Assembly: GCA_022511465.1 (NCBI GenBank)
Contig: JAFLRM010000008.1
Coordinates: 1 to 41,290 of the forward strand
Direction of reading: 5' to 3'
DNA: 41,290 nt
DNA from: Acetatifactor sp.
GTDB lineage: Bacteria; Bacillota; Clostridia; Lachnospirales; Lachnospiraceae
Part shown: one piece after another, positions 1 to 6,530 of the stretch
Numbering within the stretch: position 1 is the first letter of the stretch
Layout of the letters: the number at the start of each line of letters is the position of its first letter
Made by a program: the position numbers and the translations under genes
The notes under the pieces: generated by a model
What the model was told of the DNA's origin: nothing
The model's input: only the letters and a program-made list of their open reading frames with translations
Databases searched by the model: none

Positions 1-497
1 GTTTTAAGAAGGACATCAGCAAACGGGAAAACATGGGATATGATGAAAGTACCGATCGCTACACCTGCCACGCCGGGAAGCATCTGACGGAGGTGGGAAA
101 AAAGAAACAGAAAAGCAAAAGCGGCTATGAGTCAGAAGTAACCATCTATGAATGCGAGGACTGCGGAGGCTGCCCTTACAAAGAAGCATGCACAAAAGCG
201 AAGGGGAACAAAAGGCTGTATGTCTCCAAAAGCTTTCTAGAAAAGAGACAGGAGTCCTACGAGAACATCTTGAGCGAAAAGGGGATCCTGTACCGGATGA
301 ACCGTTCCATTCAGGTGGAAGGAGCCTTCGGAGTACTAAAAAAAGATTATGAGTTCCAGGGATTTTTACTGCGAGGGAAACCAAAAGTAAAACTGGAGAT
401 TCTTCTGCTATGTATGGGCTACAACCTCAACAAGCTACACGCAAAGATACAGAGTGACAGGTTGAGAAGCCATCTGTTTGCAATAAAAAGCGCATAG
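1..497 (+). CDS. IS1182-family transposase, C-terminal part (5' end outside window)
   Basis: The reading frame is open from the first bases of the window (codons from position 3) through the stop at 495-497, so the start lies outside. The first in-window ATG, at 33, is internal. The visible part has a Cys cluster (ECEDCGGCPYKEAC) followed by RSIQVEGAFGVLKKDY, the block that carries the catalytic glutamate of IS1182-type DDE transposases, and ends in a typical LLLCMGYNLNKLH segment. Family membership comes from recalled motifs. The protein would catalyse cut-and-paste movement of the element. Whether the copy is intact cannot be judged from this window. Confidence 0.85.
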   Translation, partial: FKKDISKRENMGYDESTDRYTCHAGKHLTEVGKKKQKSKSGYESEVTIYECEDCGGCPYKEACTKAKGNKRLYVSKSFLEKRQESYENILSEKGILYRMNRSIQVEGAFGVLKKDYEFQGFLLRGKPKVKLEILLLCMGYNLNKLHAKIQSDRLRSHLFAIKSA

Positions 498-529
498 GAA
501 AGATACAGGTTTTATTAAAGTACGCCAAA

Positions 530-569
530 AACAGGGACGAAATCCACAAAAAGAGATTTTGTTCCTGTT
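530..569 (+). repeat. Stem-loop in the IS tail
   Basis: Positions 530-544 and 555-569 form a 15-bp imperfect stem (arms AACAGGGACGAAATC and GATTTTGTTCCTGTT, two G-U-type positions) with a 10-base loop, 33 bases after the transposase stop. No U-run follows, so it is a weak candidate for transposase mRNA termination or protection rather than a classical terminator. Confidence 0.4.
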
Positions 570-675
570 GCTATTCACAAAAAAGAAGGAGCATCGCTCC
601 ATAACTATAAATTAGTTATTTTGCAACACTCCCATTTTGGTTAAAAGCAGTATACTATATGCAAAGCAACTATTT

Positions 676-924
676 ATGAGTAGGAAAGATAAATTAGTTA
701 ATAGACCATTAAACAAAACCAAAGATTATACTTTCGATGAGATGGTTTCTTTGCTTTCATACTATGGCTTTGAATTAAAGCCAAGAGCCGGGTTTGGAGT
801 AAAATTTATAAAAGATGGTTCTAGCCAAGTTATAAATTTCCATAAACCACATCCAAGTGGAGTGCTAAAGCGATATGTGTTAAAACAGGTAATCGAAAAA
901 TTGCGGAAGGATGGCTTGTTATGA
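676..924 (+). CDS. hicA: HicA-family toxin (putative mRNA interferase)
   Basis: This is an 82-residue protein from ATG 676. A TTG at 637 is also in frame but lies almost against the IS end and would add an atypical leader. HicA toxins are small double-stranded-RNA-binding-fold RNases that cleave mRNA and are neutralised by HicB. The sequence shows the helix FDEMVSLLSYYGFEL, a strand segment GFGVKFI, and the tail INFHKPHPSG..LKRYVLKQVIEKL, typical of the HicA subfamily found in Clostridia. The canonical Gly-Ser-His catalytic motif is not evident; GFG occupies the expected place. It overlaps hicB by ATGA (921-924). No good Shine-Dalgarno precedes 676, and the upstream region is cut short by the IS. 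Base composition is clearly more AT-rich than the glycan cluster. Confidence 0.75.
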   Translation: MSRKDKLVNRPLNKTKDYTFDEMVSLLSYYGFELKPRAGFGVKFIKDGSSQVINFHKPHPSGVLKRYVLKQVIEKLRKDGLL

Positions 925-1253
925 GCAGTTTATTATCATATAAAAACTATAGTGGAACAGTAGAATACTCAAAAGAGGACAAATGTCTATATGGAAAGGT
1001 AATAGGAGTGAAATCTTTATTATCGTATAAGGGAAATTCGGTAGAAGAATTGGAAGCAGACTTTCAAAGTGTAATTGATGAGTATCTGAAGGAATGTAAA
1101 GAGCGTGGTGTTGAACCAGAACAATCATATAAGGGATCTTTTAATGTTAGAATTAGTCCGGAGTTGCATAGAACGCTTGCGATTTATGCAGTGGAACACG
1201 GGAAAAGTTTAAATGCCGTGGTTGAAGAGGCAATTGGGAATATGGTCGGATAA
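921..1253 (+). CDS. hicB: HicB-family antitoxin
   Basis: This 110-residue protein starts at ATG 921, overlapping the hicA stop by four bases, which implies translational coupling. The N-terminal half (about 8-65) has the partly degraded RNase-H-like HicB fold (YSGTVEYSKEDKCLYGKVIG, then an acidic helix with VEELEADF). The C-terminal part (about 68-105) looks like a ribbon-helix-helix DNA-binding domain (SFNVRISPELHRTLAIYAVE), which usually lets HicB repress its own operon. Toxin-first order is normal for hicAB. The gene ends at the left arm of a strong terminator. Confidence 0.85.
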   Translation: MSSLLSYKNYSGTVEYSKEDKCLYGKVIGVKSLLSYKGNSVEELEADFQSVIDEYLKECKERGVEPEQSYKGSFNVRISPELHRTLAIYAVEHGKSLNAVVEEAIGNMVG

Positions 1254-1300
1254 GCCCCGCCTGCATATTGTGTTTGTAAGGCGGGGCTATCTTTTTCTTT
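1253..1300 (+). terminator. Rho-independent terminator of hicAB
   Basis: A perfect 10-bp GC-rich stem (AGCCCCGCCT at 1253-1262 and AGGCGGGGCT at 1279-1288) is followed by ATCTTTTTCTTT. It begins at the hicB stop codon and overlaps the last bases of the convergent pseC gene. It could also act on the minus strand, but the T-run there is weaker. Confidence 0.9.
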
Positions 1301-2492
1301 ATTTCTTATACCTCTCCACAACCTTCTCCACTGCATGGATCACATCTCGAACATCCCCATCGGAAAGCGAATAATAAAGCGGCAGACTCATGACTTCGGT
1401 GTAATATTTCTCGGCGTTGGGGCAAAGTCCTTTGCGATAGCCCAGGCTTTCGTAGTAGGAGTGCCAGTACACAGGCAGGTAGTGTACCTGAGAGTGGATT
1501 CCTTCCGCGTGGAGCGCGTCAAAAAACTGCCGTCTGTCACAGTTCATCTGCTCCCTGCGGAAACGCAGGATATAGAGGTGGCGCGTGGTGTTGGACTCCG
1601 GGATCTCGCGCTGCACCTGCAGCTGGGGAATCCTGGAAAAGGCATTGTCATACATAGCTACGATCTCTTTGCGGCGTTTGGAAAATTCTTCCAGCTTGTC
1701 CAACTGGCTCGTAAGAAGTGCGGCCTGAAAATCGGTCATGCGATAGTTGAAGCCGTACCCCACCTGCTCGTTGTACCAGGGATCATCAGTGGGGTGTGCC
1801 ATCAAGCCGGGATCTCTTGTGATGCCGTGGGAGTGTGCCAGCACCAGCTTATTATACAAAGCTTTGCTGTTGGTAGTGACGGCGCCGCCCTCACCGGAGG
1901 TCACAGTCTTTACCGGATGAAAACTGAATGTTGTCAGATCTGCAATATTTCCCACTGGCTGACCGTTGTATTTGGTGCCGATGGAGTGGGCGGCATCCTC
2001 GATCAGGATCAGGCTGTGGCGTTTACAGATGGCACGGATGGCGTCAAGCTCCACCGCCTGCCCGGTGAAATCAACTGCGACAACCGCCTTGGTATTCTCT
2101 GTGATATGTGCTTCGATGGAGGCGGGATCAATGTTGTAGGTCTCGGGGTTGATGTCCGCAAAGACCGGCCTTGCGCCGCAGTACAGTGCGCAGTTGGCGG
2201 AGGCCGCGAAGGTGATGGGGGTGGTGATGACCTCGTCTCCTTCCTCGATGCCTGCAGCCATAGCTGCAATGTGGAGTGCAGCCGTTCCATTGCTCACCGC
2301 CACACAGTATTTGGCACCGGTAACCTCGCACAAGCGCTGTTCCAACTGGGTAATGCGGGGACCGCAGGTCAGATGATCGCTTTTTAACGTCTCCACTACC
2401 GCCTGAATGTCGGCGTCATCAATATATTGCTTTCCGTAGCTTAATGGAGTCTCCCGCACGGGAGAGCCGCCTTCGATTGCAAGTTTCTCCAT
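1299..2492 (-). CDS. pseC: PseC: UDP-4-amino-4,6-dideoxy-N-acetyl-altrosamine transaminase
   Basis: This is a 397-residue PLP-dependent aminotransferase of the DegT/DnrJ/EryC1 family. The N-terminal LSYGKQYIDDADIQAVVETL with SDHLTCGP is characteristic of PseC. PseC transfers an amino group from glutamate to C4 of the 4-keto sugar made by PseB, the second step of pseudaminic acid synthesis. The PLP Schiff-base lysine is K195 in SFHPVKTVTSGEGG, and D166 in IEDAAH is the pyridine-contacting aspartate. The length is normal. The start is ATG 2492 with GGGAGG just upstream. It is on the opposite strand to pseFHIG, some 20 kb away, and is transcribed from its own extended -10 promoter. PseB is not in the window. 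A related sugar aminotransferase cannot be fully excluded, but the Pse context supports the call. Confidence 0.87.
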   Translation of the reverse strand: MEKLAIEGGSPVRETPLSYGKQYIDDADIQAVVETLKSDHLTCGPRITQLEQRLCEVTGAKYCVAVSNGTAALHIAAMAAGIEEGDEVITTPITFAASANCALYCGARPVFADINPETYNIDPASIEAHITENTKAVVAVDFTGQAVELDAIRAICKRHSLILIEDAAHSIGTKYNGQPVGNIADLTTFSFHPVKTVTSGEGGAVTTNSKALYNKLVLAHSHGITRDPGLMAHPTDDPWYNEQVGYGFNYRMTDFQAALLTSQLDKLEEFSKRRKEIVAMYDNAFSRIPQLQVQREIPESNTTRHLYILRFRREQMNCDRRQFFDALHAEGIHSQVHYLPVYWHSYYESLGYRKGLCPNAEKYYTEVMSLPLYYSLSDGDVRDVIHAVEKVVERYKK

Positions 2493-2529
2493 AGTTAACC
2501 TCCCATTTTGTGTGTTTCAGAATAAGGTC

Positions 2530-2538
2530 ATTATACCA
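2530..2538 (-). promoter_or_regulatory. Extended -10 promoter for pseC
   Basis: Read on the minus strand, TGG precedes a perfect TATAAT (-10 at 2535-2530), giving an extended -10 element. No good -35 is seen at the 17-bp position. It lies about 40 bases upstream of the pseC ATG and about 30 bases from the oppositely directed promoter of the glycan cluster. Confidence 0.6.
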
Positions 2539-2566
2539 TGTTTTCCGAAAAAAGAGAAACAGTAGC

Positions 2567-2595
2567 TTGCACAAAAATAATGTCATTAGTATAAT
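2567..2595 (+). promoter_or_regulatory. Sigma-A promoter of the glycan cluster
   Basis: TTGCAC (2567-2572), a 17-bp spacer and TATAAT (2590-2595). The expected start near 2602 leaves a leader of roughly 37 bases before ATG 2639. The same pattern, TTGCACAAAA-n9-TTAGTATAA, recurs upstream of the paralogous gene at 4896. Confidence 0.8.
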
Positions 2596-2638
2596 AATTT
2601 ATGAATTATGTAAAAAAATGGAAAAAGGGTGAAAATAG

Positions 2639-4216
2639 ATGGCCAAATTGAAAGCTTTTTTGAAACAGAGGAGAGTCATTTTAGGCATATTGATCCTGGC
2701 ATCTGCCGTTAGATTGATCGGCCTGGGAAGCTGGCCGGATGGCTGGTTTCAGGATGAAGCGTATGCTGCTTACAATGCCTGGGCCCTTATGACCGAGGGA
2801 ATAGACAGCTGGGGCTATCATTTTCCGGTTTACTTTGTTGCCTGGGGCAGTGGTATGAGTGTATTATACTCTTACGTGGCGGCTCTGCTATTTCGCCTGT
2901 TTGGCAGTAACCTTTTGGTATTCCGGCTGCCACAGGCAATCCTTGGGATCCTGAGTGTGTATGCAATGTATCGCTTGGCCAGTGAGCTGTGGGACGAGCG
3001 GTTTGGAAGGTTGGCAGCCTTAGTGTTGGCGATCAATCCATGGCACATTATGAATACCCGCTATGCGCTGGATGCCAATATGGCTCCGGGAATGTTTATC
3101 TTTGGAGCACTGTTTTTGGTCTACGGACTTCGCAAAAGTCACAAGTATCTGGTCTTATCTGCTATCTTTCTGGGACTTACGCTGTACTGTTACGCTCTTA
3201 CCTGGTTGATCATACCAGTTTTTCTATTGCTGTTTCTATTATTATATTTTAAAGAGATTCCGCGTAAGTGGACGACTTTGCTGGCTTTGGCAATTTTGTT
3301 CCTCATGGCGATTCCGCTTATGCTGTTCCTTTTGATCAACCATGACTATTTGCCGGAGATACGGACTTCCTTTTTGTCCATTCCGAAGCTGATAGGATAT
3401 CGGGGAGCCGAACTTAATTTTAGATTTTTGACGGAGAACCATGATCAGCGTGTTCAAATAATCCTGGAACATCAGTATGACGATGTCGCTTATACCGCAA
3501 GCGACCTTGTGGGAGCCTATTATCTGTTTACCACACCACTGTGGTTGTTTGGAGTAGTTAACCATTTATACCGTTTAGTCCGCAACTGGAAGTTTGGGCG
3601 CAATTCTCTGGAGCTTGTACCGCTTTTGTGGCTTGTCAGCGCGTTTGGAGTGTGCTCGCTGCACTTTCTGGTGTCGATGATCCATTTCAACATGGTTCAT
3701 ATTCCCATTATATTTTATGGAGCCTACGGGCTGTACCGGCTTGCGGAAATTCTGCGCAACAAGGCGCTTGTCCCAGTCTGTTTGGCATTCTGGTGTATTT
3801 CTTTTGTACTGTTTGGGCAGAGGTATATCACTGAACCGTGTAGCTATTACTACAATAATACGACGGACGAAGCGATCGAAGCAGCCAAAGAGATTGCAGA
3901 CGGACGGCAGATCACTATATTTGGATGGCCTACCGTCAAGTACAGCATATTATTGTGGCATGAGCTCCCGCGCGTCAGCTATTATTATCAAAACGTGGTT
4001 TATACTGGGGATCCGAAATGGCAGGAGATTGAAACATTTGAACAGTTTCATTACATTGCAGATTATGAGGATTGGAATGAGGTGACGGAGGATGGCATTT
4101 ACATCATCTATAATTCTTATGAAGAAATGTTCCGGGATCTGGGATTTGAACTGGAAATGATCAATGACCGCTATGCGGTAGCAGTCGGTCCCACAGCCTT
4201 GACAGCAATCCCGTAA
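2639..4216 (+). CDS. GT39/PMT-like polytopic glycosyltransferase, paralog A
   Basis: This 525-residue membrane protein has about ten hydrophobic segments and a C-terminal soluble region (about 415-525). After the first segment, the loop carries D39-E40 in WFQDEAYAAYNAW, the acidic pair expected in the first extracytoplasmic loop of GT-C enzymes that use polyprenyl-phosphate sugars. AINPWHIMNTRYALDANM forms a second conserved loop. Such enzymes transfer a sugar on the outer face of the membrane; donor and acceptor are not readable here. The protein is about as long as, and closely similar to, the product of 4896-6494, with exact DNA matches of 21-26 bases. The start is ATG 2639 behind AAAGGGTG. 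Its last 56 bases overlap the convergent gene at 4161-4826. Confidence 0.75.
   Translation: MAKLKAFLKQRRVILGILILASAVRLIGLGSWPDGWFQDEAYAAYNAWALMTEGIDSWGYHFPVYFVAWGSGMSVLYSYVAALLFRLFGSNLLVFRLPQAILGILSVYAMYRLASELWDERFGRLAALVLAINPWHIMNTRYALDANMAPGMFIFGALFLVYGLRKSHKYLVLSAIFLGLTLYCYALTWLIIPVFLLLFLLLYFKEIPRKWTTLLALAILFLMAIPLMLFLLINHDYLPEIRTSFLSIPKLIGYRGAELNFRFLTENHDQRVQIILEHQYDDVAYTASDLVGAYYLFTTPLWLFGVVNHLYRLVRNWKFGRNSLELVPLLWLVSAFGVCSLHFLVSMIHFNMVHIPIIFYGAYGLYRLAEILRNKALVPVCLAFWCISFVLFGQRYITEPCSYYYNNTTDEAIEAAKEIADGRQITIFGWPTVKYSILLWHELPRVSYYYQNVVYTGDPKWQEIETFEQFHYIADYEDWNEVTEDGIYIIYNSYEEMFRDLGFELEMINDRYAVAVGPTALTAIP
3032..3097 (+). repeat. DNA-level duplicate of 5283-5348 within the paralogous pair
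   Basis: Positions 3032-3057 (26 bases) and 3077-3097 (21 bases) are identical to 5283-5308 and 5328-5348, with the same 45-base offset. They encode the shared INPWHIMNT and NMAPGMF segments. This is what a tandem gene duplication followed by divergence or gene conversion would leave. Confidence 0.8.
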
Positions 4217-4826
4217 CGATCAGAGCGGCTAAAAACACCCAGAAGGCATAAGTTAAAGCCGGGTAGTAAGAGTAACCTGTCTGGTAGGTAAAACGGCATA
4301 AGATGCGTGAGGACGAGGAAAGTCCGTTCCATTCATAGTTGGATGTGTTGTCAAGGTAAAGGTACTCCTTGTCGGTGGCCATCAGGGTGAAAGATGTATT
4401 GTCGGAAGGATCCGAAATATTTTCTACGCGGATGGTAAAATGATCTCCTAAACAATCGGAAGTTTTAACAGAAAGGGACAGAAAAGAACTGTTGGGGCAT
4501 GACCGCACAGACAGGGGCTGCTGGACGATAACTGTGTCTTCCCTCAGTACTTGGATCAATGCAGCGGCGTTCTCTGAGATGTCGGCATCATAGCACAGTG
4601 CAACATCTACATTTGTTAATTTGTCGTAGCTGGATGTGAATGACTGGGTGACGGCATCTCCTGGAAGTAATTCCGGTGTGGTGATAAAATGGGCAGCATT
4701 CAAGGTCTCGTCAGTATAAACGGGAGCTAGTTTTCTGTTCAGAACAAAGATCATCATGCAAACTGCCAACAGCCAGATGATTATTTGAAGCACAAGTAAA
4801 ATGCGAGGTTTTGCAGGTTTGATCAT
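4161..4826 (-). CDS. Small membrane protein with extracytoplasmic domain, unknown function
   Basis: This 221-residue protein starts at ATG 4826, behind AAAGGAG. An upstream in-frame ATG at 4883 would add a poor leader that overlaps the promoter. It has one membrane segment near residues 9-29 and another near 190-212, enclosing an extracytoplasmic region of about 160 residues rich in Ser/Thr and Asn (for example FTSSYDKLTNVDVALCYD). The layout, two membrane segments around a beta-rich domain, resembles the N-terminal module of the larger proteins at 16921 and 20677; this is a visual similarity only. It is the only minus-strand gene inside the cluster and lies between the duplicated GT39-like genes. 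Its 3' end overlaps the convergent neighbour by 56 bases. I do not recognise the family. Confidence 0.65.
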   Translation of the reverse strand: MIKPAKPRILLVLQIIIWLLAVCMMIFVLNRKLAPVYTDETLNAAHFITTPELLPGDAVTQSFTSSYDKLTNVDVALCYDADISENAAALIQVLREDTVIVQQPLSVRSCPNSSFLSLSVKTSDCLGDHFTIRVENISDPSDNTSFTLMATDKEYLYLDNTSNYEWNGLSSSSRILCRFTYQTGYSYYPALTYAFWVFLAALIVTGLLSRLWDRLLPHSGH

Positions 4827-4839
4827 GGAAAAACTCCTT

Positions 4840-4868
4840 TTGCACAAAACTTTTTGACTTAGTATAAC
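4840..4868 (+). promoter_or_regulatory. Sigma-A promoter for the second GT39-like gene
   Basis: TTGCAC (4840-4845), a 17-bp spacer and TATAAC (4863-4868), 27 bases before ATG 4896. The spacer shares AAAA at its start and TTAG at its end with the promoter at 2567-2595, consistent with promoter and gene having been duplicated together. Confidence 0.75.
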
Positions 4869-4869
4869 A
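4861..4869 (-). promoter_or_regulatory. Extended -10 promoter for the 4161-4826 gene, overlapping the opposing promoter
   Basis: Read on the minus strand, TGT precedes TATACT (4866-4861), an extended -10. Four bases of this hexamer are also part of the plus-strand -10 (4863-4868), so RNA polymerase could occupy only one direction at a time. No good -35 is visible. The leader to ATG 4826 would be about 28 bases. Confidence 0.5.
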
Positions 4870-4895
4870 CAAAATTGGTACACGAGGAAGTGTAA

Positions 4896-6494
4896 ATGAT
4901 AAAAAAAGAAAAACTACAAAGATATATGATTTTTTTTATTATGCTACTGGCATCCGCCGTCAGATTGATCGGCCTGTCCAAACTCCCTGCCGGGGTGTTG
5001 CCCGATGAAGCCTATGGAGCTTACAATGCCTGGGGGTTGATGACGGAGGGGATGGACAGTAGGGGATATTGCTTTCCGGTGTATTTTGTGGCTTGGGGCA
5101 GCGGTATGAGTGTATCGTACTCCTATCTGGCGATTCCACTGTTTCGGCTGTTTGGCAGCAGTATTCTTGTGTATCGCCTGCCTCAGGCTATCCTGGGGAT
5201 CCTGAGCATTTATGCATTTTATCGGTTGATCAAAGAACTGTGGGGAGTTCATCTGGGCCTGTTAGCCGCCTTTGCGTTGACTATCAATCCATGGCACATT
5301 ATGAATACACGTTTTGGTTTGGATGCGAATATGGCTCCGGGAATGTTTTTGTTGGGACTGCTATTTCTGGTACTGGGGTTTAGTAAAAAAAGCAGATATC
5401 TGATCGTATCCGCTGTCTTTTTTGGCTTGACGCTGTACAGCTATGCTCTTACATGGCTGATGCTGCCCTTGTTTTTGTTATTGTATATGCTGTGTTACAG
5501 GGGGCGGATCATTGCACTTTTCTTGTCAGACAAGGCAGGAAAAAGGGGGAAACTGGCGTTGGCAGGTTTTATGGTCCTCCTCTCCCTGCTGGCTCTGCCA
5601 TTACTCTTGTTTGTGGCGGTCAACATGGGTTGGATGGATGAGTTGAGAACTGCCTATTTTTCTATTCCGAGACTCCAGAGCTTTCGGGGGGAGGAGTTAG
5701 ACCTTGCTCATATTGGGGAGAGTGCGTCGGAGCTGTTCCGGATCCTGATGGTACAATATGACGGAGTCGGCTATACTTCCAGCCAGATCGTGGGGGCGTA
5801 CTATCTGTTTACCTCTCCCTTTATGCTGATCGGGCTGTGCAGTCAGATCTGGTCGGCGTGCCGGATGGTTTGGAAGAAAGGGAAAGAATCGAAAGCAGCA
5901 GTGGAGAACGGATTTCAGTATATGATGCTTCTCTGGACGATCAGTGCACTGCTTGTCTGTATGTTGAACGAAAGGATCTCGACTATCCATATCAATATGC
6001 TTCATATTCCGGCGGTGTTTTATGGTGTTTATGGGATATGGAGAACGGCGGAACTTGTGCGGGGAAGGTGGTTTCTGCCACTGTGCCTGCTGGCATGGGG
6101 CCTGTCCTTTGGCATCTTCTTAAAAGACTATATTACAGTACCTTCGGGATATTTTGTGGATGAAAGAGCAGATGAGGCGCTAAAGCGGGCGCAGGAGTTG
6201 TCAGGAGGACAGGTCACTATATTTGACTATACGATCATAAAATATAGCTATCTGCTGTGGAGGGACAAACCTTCTGTTTCTGACTATGCGCAGAATGCAG
6301 TGTATGAGGGTGACGCGGCATGGGAGGAGCTTGTGGCCTACGGGAACTACCGCTATGTGAGTCGTTTGGAGGATGTGACGGAGGATGGAGTGTATATCCT
6401 GCTCTTTAATTATGAGGATACCTTTACGGAGATGGGTTTTCTGGTGGAACCGGTCAATGACCGGTACTGCATCGCCTACCCGTGGGAAGGATGA
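4896..6494 (+). CDS. GT39/PMT-like polytopic glycosyltransferase, paralog B
   Basis: This 532-residue membrane protein is the duplicate partner of the gene at 2639. D37-E38 in VLPDEAYGAYNAW is the acidic pair of the first extracytoplasmic loop, and TINPWHIMNTRFGLDANM the second conserved loop. About ten hydrophobic segments are followed by a C-terminal soluble part of roughly 110 residues, which ends like its paralog (VTEDGVYI, NDRYCIA). It differs mainly in a longer basic cytoplasmic loop near residue 210 (LSDKAGKRGK). The predicted role is transfer of a sugar from a polyprenyl-phosphate donor outside the membrane. ATG 4896 is preceded by GAGGAAG. The promoter at 4840 is probably the start of a long transcript running through the following genes. 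Confidence 0.75.
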   Translation: MIKKEKLQRYMIFFIMLLASAVRLIGLSKLPAGVLPDEAYGAYNAWGLMTEGMDSRGYCFPVYFVAWGSGMSVSYSYLAIPLFRLFGSSILVYRLPQAILGILSIYAFYRLIKELWGVHLGLLAAFALTINPWHIMNTRFGLDANMAPGMFLLGLLFLVLGFSKKSRYLIVSAVFFGLTLYSYALTWLMLPLFLLLYMLCYRGRIIALFLSDKAGKRGKLALAGFMVLLSLLALPLLLFVAVNMGWMDELRTAYFSIPRLQSFRGEELDLAHIGESASELFRILMVQYDGVGYTSSQIVGAYYLFTSPFMLIGLCSQIWSACRMVWKKGKESKAAVENGFQYMMLLWTISALLVCMLNERISTIHINMLHIPAVFYGVYGIWRTAELVRGRWFLPLCLLAWGLSFGIFLKDYITVPSGYFVDERADEALKRAQELSGGQVTIFDYTIIKYSYLLWRDKPSVSDYAQNAVYEGDAAWEELVAYGNYRYVSRLEDVTEDGVYILLFNYEDTFTEMGFLVEPVNDRYCIAYPWEG

Positions 6495-6530
6495 ATATTG
6501 TGAAAGATATAGAAAGGGACAGGCTTCCTC

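Larger units (their letters stand above)
1..633 (+). mobile_element. Right portion of an IS1182-type insertion sequence
   Basis: The transposase 3' end is followed by about 135 bases of non-coding tail ending in TTTTGCAACACTCCC (619-633), which I take as the candidate right inverted repeat. Immediately after it the sequence changes to AT-rich DNA belonging to hicAB. The left end and the target duplication lie outside the window, so the boundary at 633 is an inference that needs the other inverted repeat. Confidence 0.55.

Noticed and set aside
1335..2387. Long open frame (350 codons) on the plus strand opposite pseC
   Set aside because: It lies entirely within the strongly supported pseC gene, has no ribosome site, and its product resembles no protein I know.
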